This document shows positions 27,001-34,525 of a DNA stretch of 64,000 bases, in pieces. The notes below the pieces were generated by a model. The model searched no databases. It was not told the origin of the DNA and saw only the letters and a program-made list of their open reading frames with translations. A program made the translations under genes and the position numbers. The stretch's first letter is position 1; the number at the start of each line of letters is the position of its first letter. The stretch is taken from the NCBI RefSeq assembly GCF_900602065.1, contig NZ_UWFN01000328.1, positions 62,001-126,000 on the forward strand, written 5' to 3'. The DNA is from Pseudomonas viridiflava (lineage in GTDB: Bacteria > Pseudomonadota > Gammaproteobacteria > Pseudomonadales > Pseudomonadaceae).

Positions 27001-28107
27001 CACGGCGGGGAACGCCCCGATCACGTTCGTCACCGACTGGTTGGTCGACCCTACCGCCACGGTGATCGGACACGACTCACCGTCCAGCGCAGCCTGCACC
27101 CATTGATGGGCAACCACGCCCTTGAGCATGGCGGTCTTGCCTGAGCCAGGAGGACCATTGACCGCCAGAACGTCGCCCACCTGGCAGCGAGCCAGCTTTT
27201 CCAGTACCAGCCGCTGGCTGTTATCCAGCGCAAACATTTCCCGATGCGACAGCCTATCCAGGCTGACCGCCTTCTGCTCATCCATATGACCCAGCAGATA
27301 ACGGGTATTGCTTTCGATATCACTCGCCAGCCGGTCTTCTTCACTCGCCGTAACGCCTGGCAGGCCGTCATGAATGGCCATGACATGCGCCAGCGGCGTC
27401 TCGACCAGCATGTCATCGGGAATCTCTTCCAGAGCGTTGTAAAGATCCAGAATCCCGCTGATCGCGTTATTGTCTGCTTCGTTGTAGGTCGCCAGTTGCG
27501 CACTCAGGGTAAATGAGCGCTTGTAGCGGGCCTTCAACAAAGCGAGCAACTTATTCAGTTCACAACCTGTAGTGGCCAGACAAAGTTCAAGGGCATATTC
27601 GTGCCAGACCGACCAGGCATCGGTAATCGGAGGCAGATTCTGCTGTTTGAAATCGACGCAATCCTGCTCCTGTCCCAGCACGATATCGGGTTCGGCCTTA
27701 CTGTCGTGCTCAAGCAGTTGAGTATTGAACAGCACCGGCCATTCCAATACTGGCCTGAGCGTGTAGAACTCCGAACTCGCTGAAAAAGGCCCGCTGCCAA
27801 TGATCCCCGGCACCGCCAGAAAGGGTAATGACGGATGCCCGGCGGTTTCGAGTTGATAAACCAGGTACACCGGCTGAAAAACCATGCCTTGGGTATCATT
27901 TTTTTTGGCGGGTCTGGTTACCGCTGTGACGAACCGGTCATAAAGATCAGGCTCGGTCGGGATCTCGAAAATAGCCTCCGACAATTGATCGGAGCGCTCG
28001 ATATCGCGGATGCGTGTACCGGTAACCGGCACAATCTTGTCAAAGCCGGGTAGTGCACACAGGTACTTGAGCAGATTCAGATAACGGCGCGAATCAGACA
28101 TCGACAC
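24076..28107 (-). CDS. SF1 helicase fused to N-terminal half of type IA topoisomerase
   Basis: A 1343-residue protein counted from GTG 28107 (ATG 28101 is an alternative). Residues 1-300 are unrecognised. The UPF1/Dna2-like helicase has Walker A GPPGSGKT (318-325), Walker B LLIMDESGQ (663-671), GDVDQLQPV (691-699), SVTIGTVDSLQGAE (890-903) and LLNVAISRAQ (929-938). A TOPRIM domain follows: LVIIEAGGKQKALAEYLG with Glu1002, and LATDDDYVGETIAWHL with Asp1077 and Asp1079. Topoisomerase I has Glu two residues later; here it is Val1081. LSSAALGRVRMG (1213-1224) and the C-terminal TSDVLKLAQMTLGIKPGITM...LYEG match the next topoisomerase segments. The chain stops exactly where the YPRTD motif would come. 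Confidence 0.88.
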   Translation of the reverse strand: MSMSDSRRYLNLLKYLCALPGFDKIVPVTGTRIRDIERSDQLSEAIFEIPTEPDLYDRFVTAVTRPAKKNDTQGMVFQPVYLVYQLETAGHPSLPFLAVPGIIGSGPFSASSEFYTLRPVLEWPVLFNTQLLEHDSKAEPDIVLGQEQDCVDFKQQNLPPITDAWSVWHEYALELCLATTGCELNKLLALLKARYKRSFTLSAQLATYNEADNNAISGILDLYNALEEIPDDMLVETPLAHVMAIHDGLPGVTASEEDRLASDIESNTRYLLGHMDEQKAVSLDRLSHREMFALDNSQRLVLEKLARCQVGDVLAVNGPPGSGKTAMLKGVVAHQWVQAALDGESCPITVAVGSTNQSVTNVIGAFPAVLYRAESDPPAHLLYFKRWFSAPQSYGTYFPSGKAYKDLEAKGQLENFVLGKLSAPNDLTVFEWSNKKDKPASDITRLQAHINEYVGHAERFFGQPGLQLEDAIERCRAHIATTTLKVENTLAQARKLTDLHALLADLVPGYPDNRELERDQSFMTAAQLHELFGVSREKRSALLRQVLRERIADQALNLDELDDAAFEQLASDAKVLLIDRLLDLTLRPYAFHMAARYWEGRYLQECSEELLITRTAKNVEKGLRRLCMLTPCLVSTLHKLPQLFGLEGNAQSGKRFLLARADLLIMDESGQAQQRLALPLLSLTRKALVVGDVDQLQPVITDISMVDEAHAYHAFGYRPQAFIDALQRRITTRNGSMLALIRRASRYSHQGQGLMLRGHYRCQTNIIQCCNEMVYNSKLMFMPHDAIERGPLPSFSWVHSDFINESSEGSRISRDEARLLAGFLADRWSEIFDFYRRKDEARNKPQRGAAELIALVTPFKPQVGVLRQALLDVSLKIGQPPGFTVADIESVTIGTVDSLQGAEKPVVIFSGVHGSKSQGQPYFQDQPYLLNVAISRAQDCFLAFICEHTYGVNADHGQVDLQELRKNSARYMGYYLGHASFEGSNGMRRCERLFPKRLVIIEAGGKQKALAEYLGTDYEVWVTGGSITEVEASCYDLQKLIASGFRLRYKLKPDAHALVERIRQQAPLFEEIILATDDDYVGETIAWHLSMQFRNEPLVRARMSRVRLSAITREAIEEGFQIEAVKAHEKLLKQLKNELKADVVEQIEAERASFRKRRAGIDTSRVRAELFRELVDVLVRIQCQADSLQPHAVPPELESLLNSQLLVPGGESLSSAALGRVRMGILDVLSDSVKRRHQAMEAEHLGAHLTVAGKQFQGRIAGDSSESLASFKDKLLKKMRSAESNSTAGNSTRWSMAEPSCTVITRSAPSGSTSDVLKLAQMTLGIKPGITMQLLQKLYEGSF

Positions 28108-30064
28108 TTAACTCCACATTCAATACCTTGCTGACCTGATGCTCAGCGTTGAAACGTTTGAGGCGAACGACAAACACAGCCCCCTCAAGGTTCGGGACCC
28201 TTTTCAACTGGTGTTGCCCCGGATACTCGCGATAGCGGACCAGTGTGCCAGGCGCAACACCCGGCGGTGCTGGCTTCATCAGCTCCAGCTCATACTCACC
28301 CTCGGACTTCTGACTAACGTATCGAGCGCGATACTCTTCACTCTGTTGACCGGCAGGCCGCTCGTACAAGGTGGTACACACCAAGGCAAAGCCATATGGG
28401 TCATCGGACTGACGTACAACGTAATCAAGCGTCAGGCTGCCGCCTTCGCTCAGGGCCAGGTAGCCTGCCTTGCTCAACAGGCCAGGCGACAGAAACAGCG
28501 CCAGGGATACCTCGGATGTGGGTTGGGCAACGACAATCGCACCGCTGCGGTAGAAGTCCGGCAAGGCGTCGGCATAGGAAGACTTTTCAAAGCAGGACCA
28601 GCTCCAGAGCGCCTTGAGCGTCATTTCAAGGCCCTGGCGCATCATGATCTTGCGTGTCAGGTCAGTGTTGATTGCCTGTAAATGCCAGTGCGGGAACGAT
28701 TTCTTGCCCATGCTGCGTTGCTGGTTTTCGATGACGCACTCCAGGCTGAAACCCTCGCGCAAACCGGCAATCCCGAAACGCAGCCACTCCTTGAGCTCAA
28801 CCCGGTAAAGCAGGTCACTGACCGCCTTGCCGCCCTCAAACAGTTGCAGATACAACGCCTGAGGATCAGCGCCGACACGGACCTTGAAAAGGCCTTCAAG
28901 CCGGGCTCCCGTTTCGTCTACGGCATATTCAAAAGCACATGTCTTGGTGCTGAACACCAGCGGCACACGCTGAGGCTCTGTGCCTTTATATGCGACGTGA
29001 TACATGGACTGCTTCTGCTTGAGACTCTGCTCGACAATCAGCTTCCCCCGGCCTCTGACCTCGATACGGACCTTCTGCTCCTGAGCCGCCGCGTCATCGT
29101 CAGAGCACCCGTCCTCGACAAGCGCCACATCCGCCCAGTACGGCCCTTCGGTATCGGGCTCGAAAACCCTGGCCTTGAATTGGGACTTCCCATCGCCTTC
29201 ACTGACCTCGATCCTGACCCTGAAGGGCCTCAGCGCTGAAGGCTCAAACTCGACGAAACTCGCCCAGGTCTGGCAACTGAATACCAGACCATGACAACCC
29301 GGTAACGGGCTTTCCAGCAACAACAAGGGTTTCGCGTCGGCGCGCGTTTTCAATGCAACCAGTTGCAAGCTCTGCTCACCCGTCGGTAGCAAAGGATCAA
29401 TTCCGGTTACTTCGTAACGCTGCTGCTTGGCCGACCATTGCGCGGTCACCGGCAGGCTTACCTGCCCTATTGCAGAGAAATGATCGATGCATCGAGTCCA
29501 TAGCTTCGGGCGTGGTAACAGGCAGGGCAATGAGTAGCTGCGGCCCGTATTGGCATCGAGGTACTTGAGCGTGCCCTGATAATTCCCTTTGTCTTCATTC
29601 AAGTCACTGAGCACTGCGCCGGACAGCTTGAATCGGGTGAAATCGCCAGGCTTGATCTCGAACTCGCTCTTGCCTTTACTCAGGCTCACGGTTTGCAGCA
29701 AGTCCTGATCAATGGCCCAGGCAAACTCGGTGGCGAAGGAAGAATCCTTGAGGAACTGCAGGGTGCGTTGCTGCCCCTCGAAGGCAAGCCTGAGCAGCAG
29801 ACAGGAATCCGTATACGTGCTGCTGATAACATGTAAAGGTTTATCAAGTGGCAAACAGGCGGGCAACAGATCGGTGACCTTGTAGTGCTCGCCCTGACGA
29901 TTGCGTAGCGCCAACAGTGGTTCCTGATAATCGTCCTTCACCAGCTTTGCTCCACGCAATGTCTGCTGATCGATCATTTCAGTGGACTGCCGGTCCTTGT
30001 AACGCCATTTGAATACCGCTCCCGTTGCATCGACTTGCAAACGGGCTTCATCCTGAATCAGCAT
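28094..30064 (-). CDS. Unknown beta-rich protein, first gene of helicase-topoisomerase operon
   Basis: A 656-residue protein (MLIQDEARLQVDATGAVFKW) with no family I recognise. It has no signal peptide or membrane segment. The sequence alternates short hydrophobic strands and loops over most of its length, suggesting several beta-rich domains that might bind DNA ends, protein or nucleic acid. A good AGAGGAAC ribosome site precedes the ATG. Its 3' end overlaps the helicase-topoisomerase gene by 14 nt, so the two are coupled. As the first gene it could be the sensor or loader of the system, but that is only inference. Confidence 0.8.
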   Translation of the reverse strand: MLIQDEARLQVDATGAVFKWRYKDRQSTEMIDQQTLRGAKLVKDDYQEPLLALRNRQGEHYKVTDLLPACLPLDKPLHVISSTYTDSCLLLRLAFEGQQRTLQFLKDSSFATEFAWAIDQDLLQTVSLSKGKSEFEIKPGDFTRFKLSGAVLSDLNEDKGNYQGTLKYLDANTGRSYSLPCLLPRPKLWTRCIDHFSAIGQVSLPVTAQWSAKQQRYEVTGIDPLLPTGEQSLQLVALKTRADAKPLLLLESPLPGCHGLVFSCQTWASFVEFEPSALRPFRVRIEVSEGDGKSQFKARVFEPDTEGPYWADVALVEDGCSDDDAAAQEQKVRIEVRGRGKLIVEQSLKQKQSMYHVAYKGTEPQRVPLVFSTKTCAFEYAVDETGARLEGLFKVRVGADPQALYLQLFEGGKAVSDLLYRVELKEWLRFGIAGLREGFSLECVIENQQRSMGKKSFPHWHLQAINTDLTRKIMMRQGLEMTLKALWSWSCFEKSSYADALPDFYRSGAIVVAQPTSEVSLALFLSPGLLSKAGYLALSEGGSLTLDYVVRQSDDPYGFALVCTTLYERPAGQQSEEYRARYVSQKSEGEYELELMKPAPPGVAPGTLVRYREYPGQHQLKRVPNLEGAVFVVRLKRFNAEHQVSKVLNVELSVDV

Positions 30065-30385
30065 AATGTTCCTCTTTGTACCAACCCTCCCATGAATGAG
30101 GCGCGACAGGCTGGATAGTATTTTCCAATTCAGGTATGAGCCTGAAGCGAAGCCAGTTTGGCCTCAATCGTCAGACAGGCTGATCGGGTTAAAAGAGGCA
30201 GTGTAAACGGCGTGAATTTGCCTTGATGCCTTTGTGAATTTATTCTTATCAGGCCCCTGCCAGGGCCGCCGGCAGCCCCCCCGATCGTGCCATGTACTCA
30301 TGCATGATCCTGTATTCAGGCCACACAGCGTCCGTTCAAGATACCGTCTGAGAGACTCCAGTCTGCTGGCTGCCTGGCCTCAAGA
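30065..30385. other. Intergenic region with no supported gene
   Basis: This 321-bp stretch holds the upstream region of the helicase-topoisomerase operon (30,065-30,240) and the tail side of a transposase remnant. No convincing reading frame is seen. The operon promoter should lie here, but I cannot identify it with confidence. Confidence 0.4.
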
Positions 30386-31234
30386 TCAAGCCCGCTTTTT
30401 GACCTCAGGCTTGTTGAACATGGCAAACAATGCGGCCTTGGCTGTCCGCATTTCCTGGGCCGCCTTGAGGTCAGTTTTCTGGCGGGCTTGGACCTCCAAA
30501 TCTTTGAGCGTGATGCCCTTTTTGAACGTCACCAAACGCTTCTTGCTGAGGACTGCCAGGCAGTCCAGCAGGGTCTTCACATCGGCGTGTTTGTAGACCT
30601 TTTTGATCTTGCCTTTGTCACTCACCACCTCGGTGGCAAACAGACATGGGCGGTGCATGTTGAGCCACGAATTGAAAGTGTTGGCGAAGAACTTGTTGAT
30701 CGGTTTGGCATACTTTTGCGGGATGTGGCTGTAGCCCATATGTTGCCTTACCACGCTGTTGTTTTTTCTCTCGGCCAGGGCGTTATCGTTGCTCTGTCGG
30801 GAGCGTGATTTGGTCTGCTCGATGTTCAATTTGTTGAGCAGTTCGGCCCCCTTTTTGTTGACATACTCCGATCCATTGTCAGAGTGAAATCCTTTGATCA
30901 CAAAAGGAAACTGGCTCAGGAAAAATTCCAGCACCGGTAGCAAAAATGCCTTGCTGATGCCCTCTACACAGGCCTCGACCTGCCACTGGCTCACAGCATC
31001 TACGCAGGTGATGTGGTAGACACCCTTTATGCCGTCCAGGTCCCCCAGGTGAACGCTGTCAATACGCACCCAGCCAGCGCGTCAGTTGGGACGTGGCGCC
31101 TTGCGTACACCGATCGGGTTGCAGACCGTTCGGGTCTTGGTCAGGGTGACGCGCAAGGCCTGATAGCCACTGCTTTTGCGCAGGTTGTAAAGGTGCGACA
31201 CGGACAGGTTCAGACTCTTGAAAACACTGGACAT
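30386..31234 (-). pseudogene. Integrase-core (DDE) transposase remnant
   Basis: The main frame (30386-31069) encodes an rve-type catalytic core: RIDSVHLGDLDGIKGVYHIT, GFHSDNGSEYVN and the Glu-bearing DNALAERKN give the D-D-E pattern. Upstream the same frame continues as MSSVFKSLNLSVSHLYNLRK and RVTLTKTRTVCNPIGVRKAP but is cut by a TGA at about 31,080 (PRPN-stop-RAGWV). The N-terminus is therefore detached and the gene is probably dead. No clear terminal inverted repeats were found. It separates two defence modules. Confidence 0.8.
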
Positions 31235-31877
31235 GATCGAACTGCGTCGAGGGCGATAGCTGTCTGACGCGACCGTCTGCTTGGGTTGGTTGCTACCAGC
31301 GTGTCACTTCGGTTTGATTGGCCTAACGGTGTGTAATGGCATCGCACTTGACCACCCATTTGCATTCCTCCTGCCCAGCCGCTTGCATCAGAATTGACCA
31401 GCACGGCACTGATTGACGAACGGCTGCAAGGTGCCAAAACTGGACGTCTGATCAACGGTGTCTTAGCCGATAGCTGTCTGTCACGAAGAGCTGCAGACAA
31501 CCAAAACGGGTGACTATTCCGAGCATTTGCGCCTTCTTGTGGCTAGGTAGGTACTGCATTTGTTTGAGGCTGTGAGGAGATGGCGCCGCTGCTGGCGGGC
31601 GCGCCCCCCCTTACATTTTTTTCATTGCGGCTCAAAGCGAGTACTCGGCCTAGCTACCCTCTTGCCGGTCGGCACCTGAGGTATTACCTTCCAATGGTTT
31701 TGGGCATGGCATAAAGCCTCTATCGTAAGGATTTTAACGAATTCGCGGATTCTGCGGGGAGGAGTGGGATAAGATTATCGTCATGCCAAGCCAGTGCTGC
31801 TCTATGTAGTGTGCGACGGTCTTTTCGTTTGACTGCCACCCATTAGGCACAACCCAATCTTGGCCGGTGGTATTGTC
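31235..31877. other. Mobile-element debris and promoter region
   Basis: No intact gene is visible. The motif GATAGCTGTCTG occurs twice (near 31256 and 31468), suggesting old element ends or a duplication. The right part, after about 31,680, is AT-richer and should contain the promoter of the S1-protein operon. Confidence 0.35.
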
Positions 31878-33500
31878 ATGGGACCCAAAAGCCTGAGTGT
31901 GAAACACTCATGGGCAGCCCTTAACATGACGTTAACGGCAATATTTAACAGCCTATCAATGGATGGAGATGCTGGATTGTTTGATTTTCTTTCACGACTG
32001 CTGAACGTGCTTGAGCCTTCTCATACAGAGCGTAACTCTCGGCCGGAGCGCCCAAATCGTGCAGCTACTCCCATTCGTCCAGCGAGAGAAAAGAGTACAT
32101 CGATTGGCAGGGAAAATTGCGGCAGGGTCGTCGTAGGCAGCGTGGTAAAGATTTTGCCAAAATCCGTGCTGGTCAAGTATCAGGACACATCTGTCTTGAT
32201 TCCTCAGCATGAATTACTGAGCACAAACGCCAAGGTCGAAAACCCGATAAGCCTATTTAGCGTGGGCGACAACGTGGAGTTCGTATTAACCAGCCTTGAT
32301 GAGAAGGGCTGGAAGGGAAGTGTCCATGCGCTTGCCGAAGCTCGGCTACGTAATGCTTTGGGCAGTCTGCAACCAGGCGCAATCGTGAGTGCACAGGTAG
32401 AGAATTTTGACGATCGAGGAGCCTGGCTGATGGCCGGGCAACTGCGTCTTTGGGTGCCACTCGCCGAGATCAGTTGGAGCTGGATTGATCATCCTTCTGA
32501 GGCTCTGAATTTCGCTCAAGAGCACAATGTGCAGATCAGCAATCTTCTGCTCGAGGGGAATTGGCTGACTGACAAACGCGCCCGCAAGGGACGTGTTACC
32601 GCGAGCATCAAGGCTTGCTTGGTACGACCTGAGTCGCCGCGCATCACGTTGTATTTTAAGGCAATGGAATTTCTGGTACGCACATTTGCGCGGGTGCCCA
32701 GACGTTGTGACGCCGTAGGGCTTTTTGTCCTTGAGGCACTGAATCAACAACTTAACGTAAATGAAATCGCCGAGCTGACTGGCTTGCCGTTGATTTCGGT
32801 CCAAGACATCGTTGAGTTGCTTGTAGAGGAAGACCTGGTAGAAGGTCAAATCATCACCCGGTCCGGCGAACGATTGTTGGCAGGCGTGGCTATCTCAAAA
32901 CTGCTCAATGACTCTGACGTCGGTGGATTGTTTGCAAGCGCAGCGCCTGCAGATCAGCAAATTCACCCAAGTCATGCAGTGGCTCAGACATACCCTCGCC
33001 ATCTTCCAGCGCCTGTATTCAGCCACAAACAGCAGAAGCGCTTCATGCGCTTAAGAGGCGACGAACTGCCGGATGGTTTGCTGGCGCGTGCTCAAATCAG
33101 CGAGGCGCAATGCGAGCAATTGACTGCCATGCTTCGAAATCCTCACGTTCGTGTGTTCCTATCGCAGACCCCAAACTGGAAAGCCCTGGAACTTGATGTG
33201 CCGCTGCATTGGGTGCTCGCAGGTCTGTGGAAAAACTTTCAACCGGTTGGAAGACCACCTTTCAGGCCTGCACCCAAGGAGAAGGGATGCGATGCGCTGC
33301 TTATGGTTCGTTATCTGGAAGCAGGGCAACAACTTTTTTGGGAGCCTGCAACCCGCACCGTATGGATACCAAGGGATGGTCGCATTAAAGCCCAAGAGGC
33401 TGACGTGTGTGAGGAGGACTTCACTCAACACATGTCCCCTGACATCGCCCAGCGCTTGGCAAAGTCAGGTCCTGGGACATGGTGTTGGGTACAGCTTTGA
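31878..33500 (+). CDS. S1-like RNA-binding and winged-helix protein
   Basis: A protein of about 540 residues, first in a four-gene operon. Residues ~83-150 (GRVVVGSVVKILPKSVLVKY...GDNVEFVLTSLDEKGWKGSV) and ~160-245 (LQPGAIVSAQVENFDDRGAW) look like two S1-type beta-barrels that bind RNA or single-stranded nucleic acid. A winged-helix-like region follows at ~275-335 (LNVNEIAELTGLPLISVQDI). The C-terminal third is unrecognised. The start is uncertain: ATG 31878 has a weak GGTGG site, and TTG 31860 or ATG 31926/31962 are possible. Twelve nt separate it from the next gene. Confidence 0.75.
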   Translation: MGPKSLSVKHSWAALNMTLTAIFNSLSMDGDAGLFDFLSRLLNVLEPSHTERNSRPERPNRAATPIRPAREKSTSIGRENCGRVVVGSVVKILPKSVLVKYQDTSVLIPQHELLSTNAKVENPISLFSVGDNVEFVLTSLDEKGWKGSVHALAEARLRNALGSLQPGAIVSAQVENFDDRGAWLMAGQLRLWVPLAEISWSWIDHPSEALNFAQEHNVQISNLLLEGNWLTDKRARKGRVTASIKACLVRPESPRITLYFKAMEFLVRTFARVPRRCDAVGLFVLEALNQQLNVNEIAELTGLPLISVQDIVELLVEEDLVEGQIITRSGERLLAGVAISKLLNDSDVGGLFASAAPADQQIHPSHAVAQTYPRHLPAPVFSHKQQKRFMRLRGDELPDGLLARAQISEAQCEQLTAMLRNPHVRVFLSQTPNWKALELDVPLHWVLAGLWKNFQPVGRPPFRPAPKEKGCDALLMVRYLEAGQQLFWEPATRTVWIPRDGRIKAQEADVCEEDFTQHMSPDIAQRLAKSGPGTWCWVQL

Positions 33501-33512
33501 AATGGGAAAGTT

Positions 33513-34013
33513 ATGAGCACTCAGATACCAAGACATGCGTTCTACTTTACAAAAACCTTCATATCCGCTGCCAGCCGACATGGCATTTCAGAAGGCCTGA
33601 AAAAAGCGTCGGCCGGTGCCAATCCGGTTTTGATGAGCATCGAAGCAGCATCAGCGGTATTGGGAGCTATCGACTCTTACTTGAAATTGCGCCAAGCCCG
33701 GGCACACCGAGACGGTCTTAAAGCTTTGATTCCCAGGGAAGAAAAACGACTCGAGCTTGAGCGCGAAGCGCTGGCCCAAGACATTAACCTGGCTCGAAAG
33801 GAGATGGAGCAAGCAGCAAAGGTTCGCCAGGTAGTGGGGCGGATGACGCTTCGATGCGTGCAACTGACACGTCATTGTTTGGATGAGTTGTCGTTGATAA
33901 GGAGTAGTGATTTGCCAGATGCCCGGTCATTTGACTCAGCGTTTGAGCGTTTGATGGAAGCAGACCAAGGGCTGCGCCGCAGTGTGGAATATTTCAATAC
34001 CAGTGTTAATTGA
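33513..34013 (+). CDS. Small coiled-coil protein, unknown
   Basis: A 166-residue protein with a strongly predicted coiled coil at about 60-105 (REEKRLELEREALAQDINLA). The N-terminal part contains LMSIEAASAVLGAIDSYLKL, a moderately hydrophobic helix. No signal peptide is seen. A GGGAAAG ribosome site precedes the ATG. It lies 12 nt after the S1-like gene and 14 nt before another small coiled-coil gene, suggesting that the two form a hetero-oligomeric scaffold. No family is recognised. Confidence 0.75.
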   Translation: MSTQIPRHAFYFTKTFISAASRHGISEGLKKASAGANPVLMSIEAASAVLGAIDSYLKLRQARAHRDGLKALIPREEKRLELEREALAQDINLARKEMEQAAKVRQVVGRMTLRCVQLTRHCLDELSLIRSSDLPDARSFDSAFERLMEADQGLRRSVEYFNTSVN

Positions 34014-34027
34014 ACGGAGTCTTAGCC

Positions 34028-34522
34028 ATGTCCAATGAGCGATTCAAACTGCCGCCCAGCCTCGCCAAACCCAGCGCGGGTAGTAAGTCGAGCGATGCCC
34101 TTGACCTCGCCAAGGAAAAAACATTGCAGGAACAAATCAAGCGTGAGACCGCATTTAGTGGGGATCGCGCCCAAGTGCTGACTGAAGGCATTGGGCTACT
34201 TCGCGACCTAGTTGGTGTGTTGCAATCAGCTGTGGAACTTAAAAAGACGTCTACTGAGTGGAAGCAACGCGTCAAGTTAGCTGAAAAAGAAGTGCAGAAG
34301 GCTCAGGCAGACCTCGAAAAAGTCAAAGCGCAGCAAGCGCCTGAGCTCCAGCGATTGAACCAGGTTGACGGTGTCCTCACGCCGGTTCTGAAAGCCTTCG
34401 AGAAACTCGAAGCGGTCATGGACCCCTCGTTGATCGACGACGACCATCAACGACAGATTCGGGCAAGCATTGAGGTCATGGTCGGTCGCATGGTCGACTT
34501 GGTCCAGCCAGGGAAGCGTTAA
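34028..34522 (+). CDS. Second small coiled-coil protein, unknown
   Basis: A 164-residue protein starting MSNERFKLPPSLAKPSAGS. Residues ~80-115 (KQRVKLAEKEVQKAQADLEK) form a clear coiled coil; the flanks are helical. The ATG at 34028 is preferred over an earlier TTG (34010) because GGAG sits 8 nt before it. It ends 3 nt before the helicase gene, so coupling with the helicase is likely. No family is recognised. Confidence 0.75.
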   Translation: MSNERFKLPPSLAKPSAGSKSSDALDLAKEKTLQEQIKRETAFSGDRAQVLTEGIGLLRDLVGVLQSAVELKKTSTEWKQRVKLAEKEVQKAQADLEKVKAQQAPELQRLNQVDGVLTPVLKAFEKLEAVMDPSLIDDDHQRQIRASIEVMVGRMVDLVQPGKR

Positions 34523-34525
34523 TTA

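Noticed and set aside
30386..31234. A functional insertion sequence
   Set aside because: An in-frame TGA splits the transposase and no clear terminal inverted repeats could be found.
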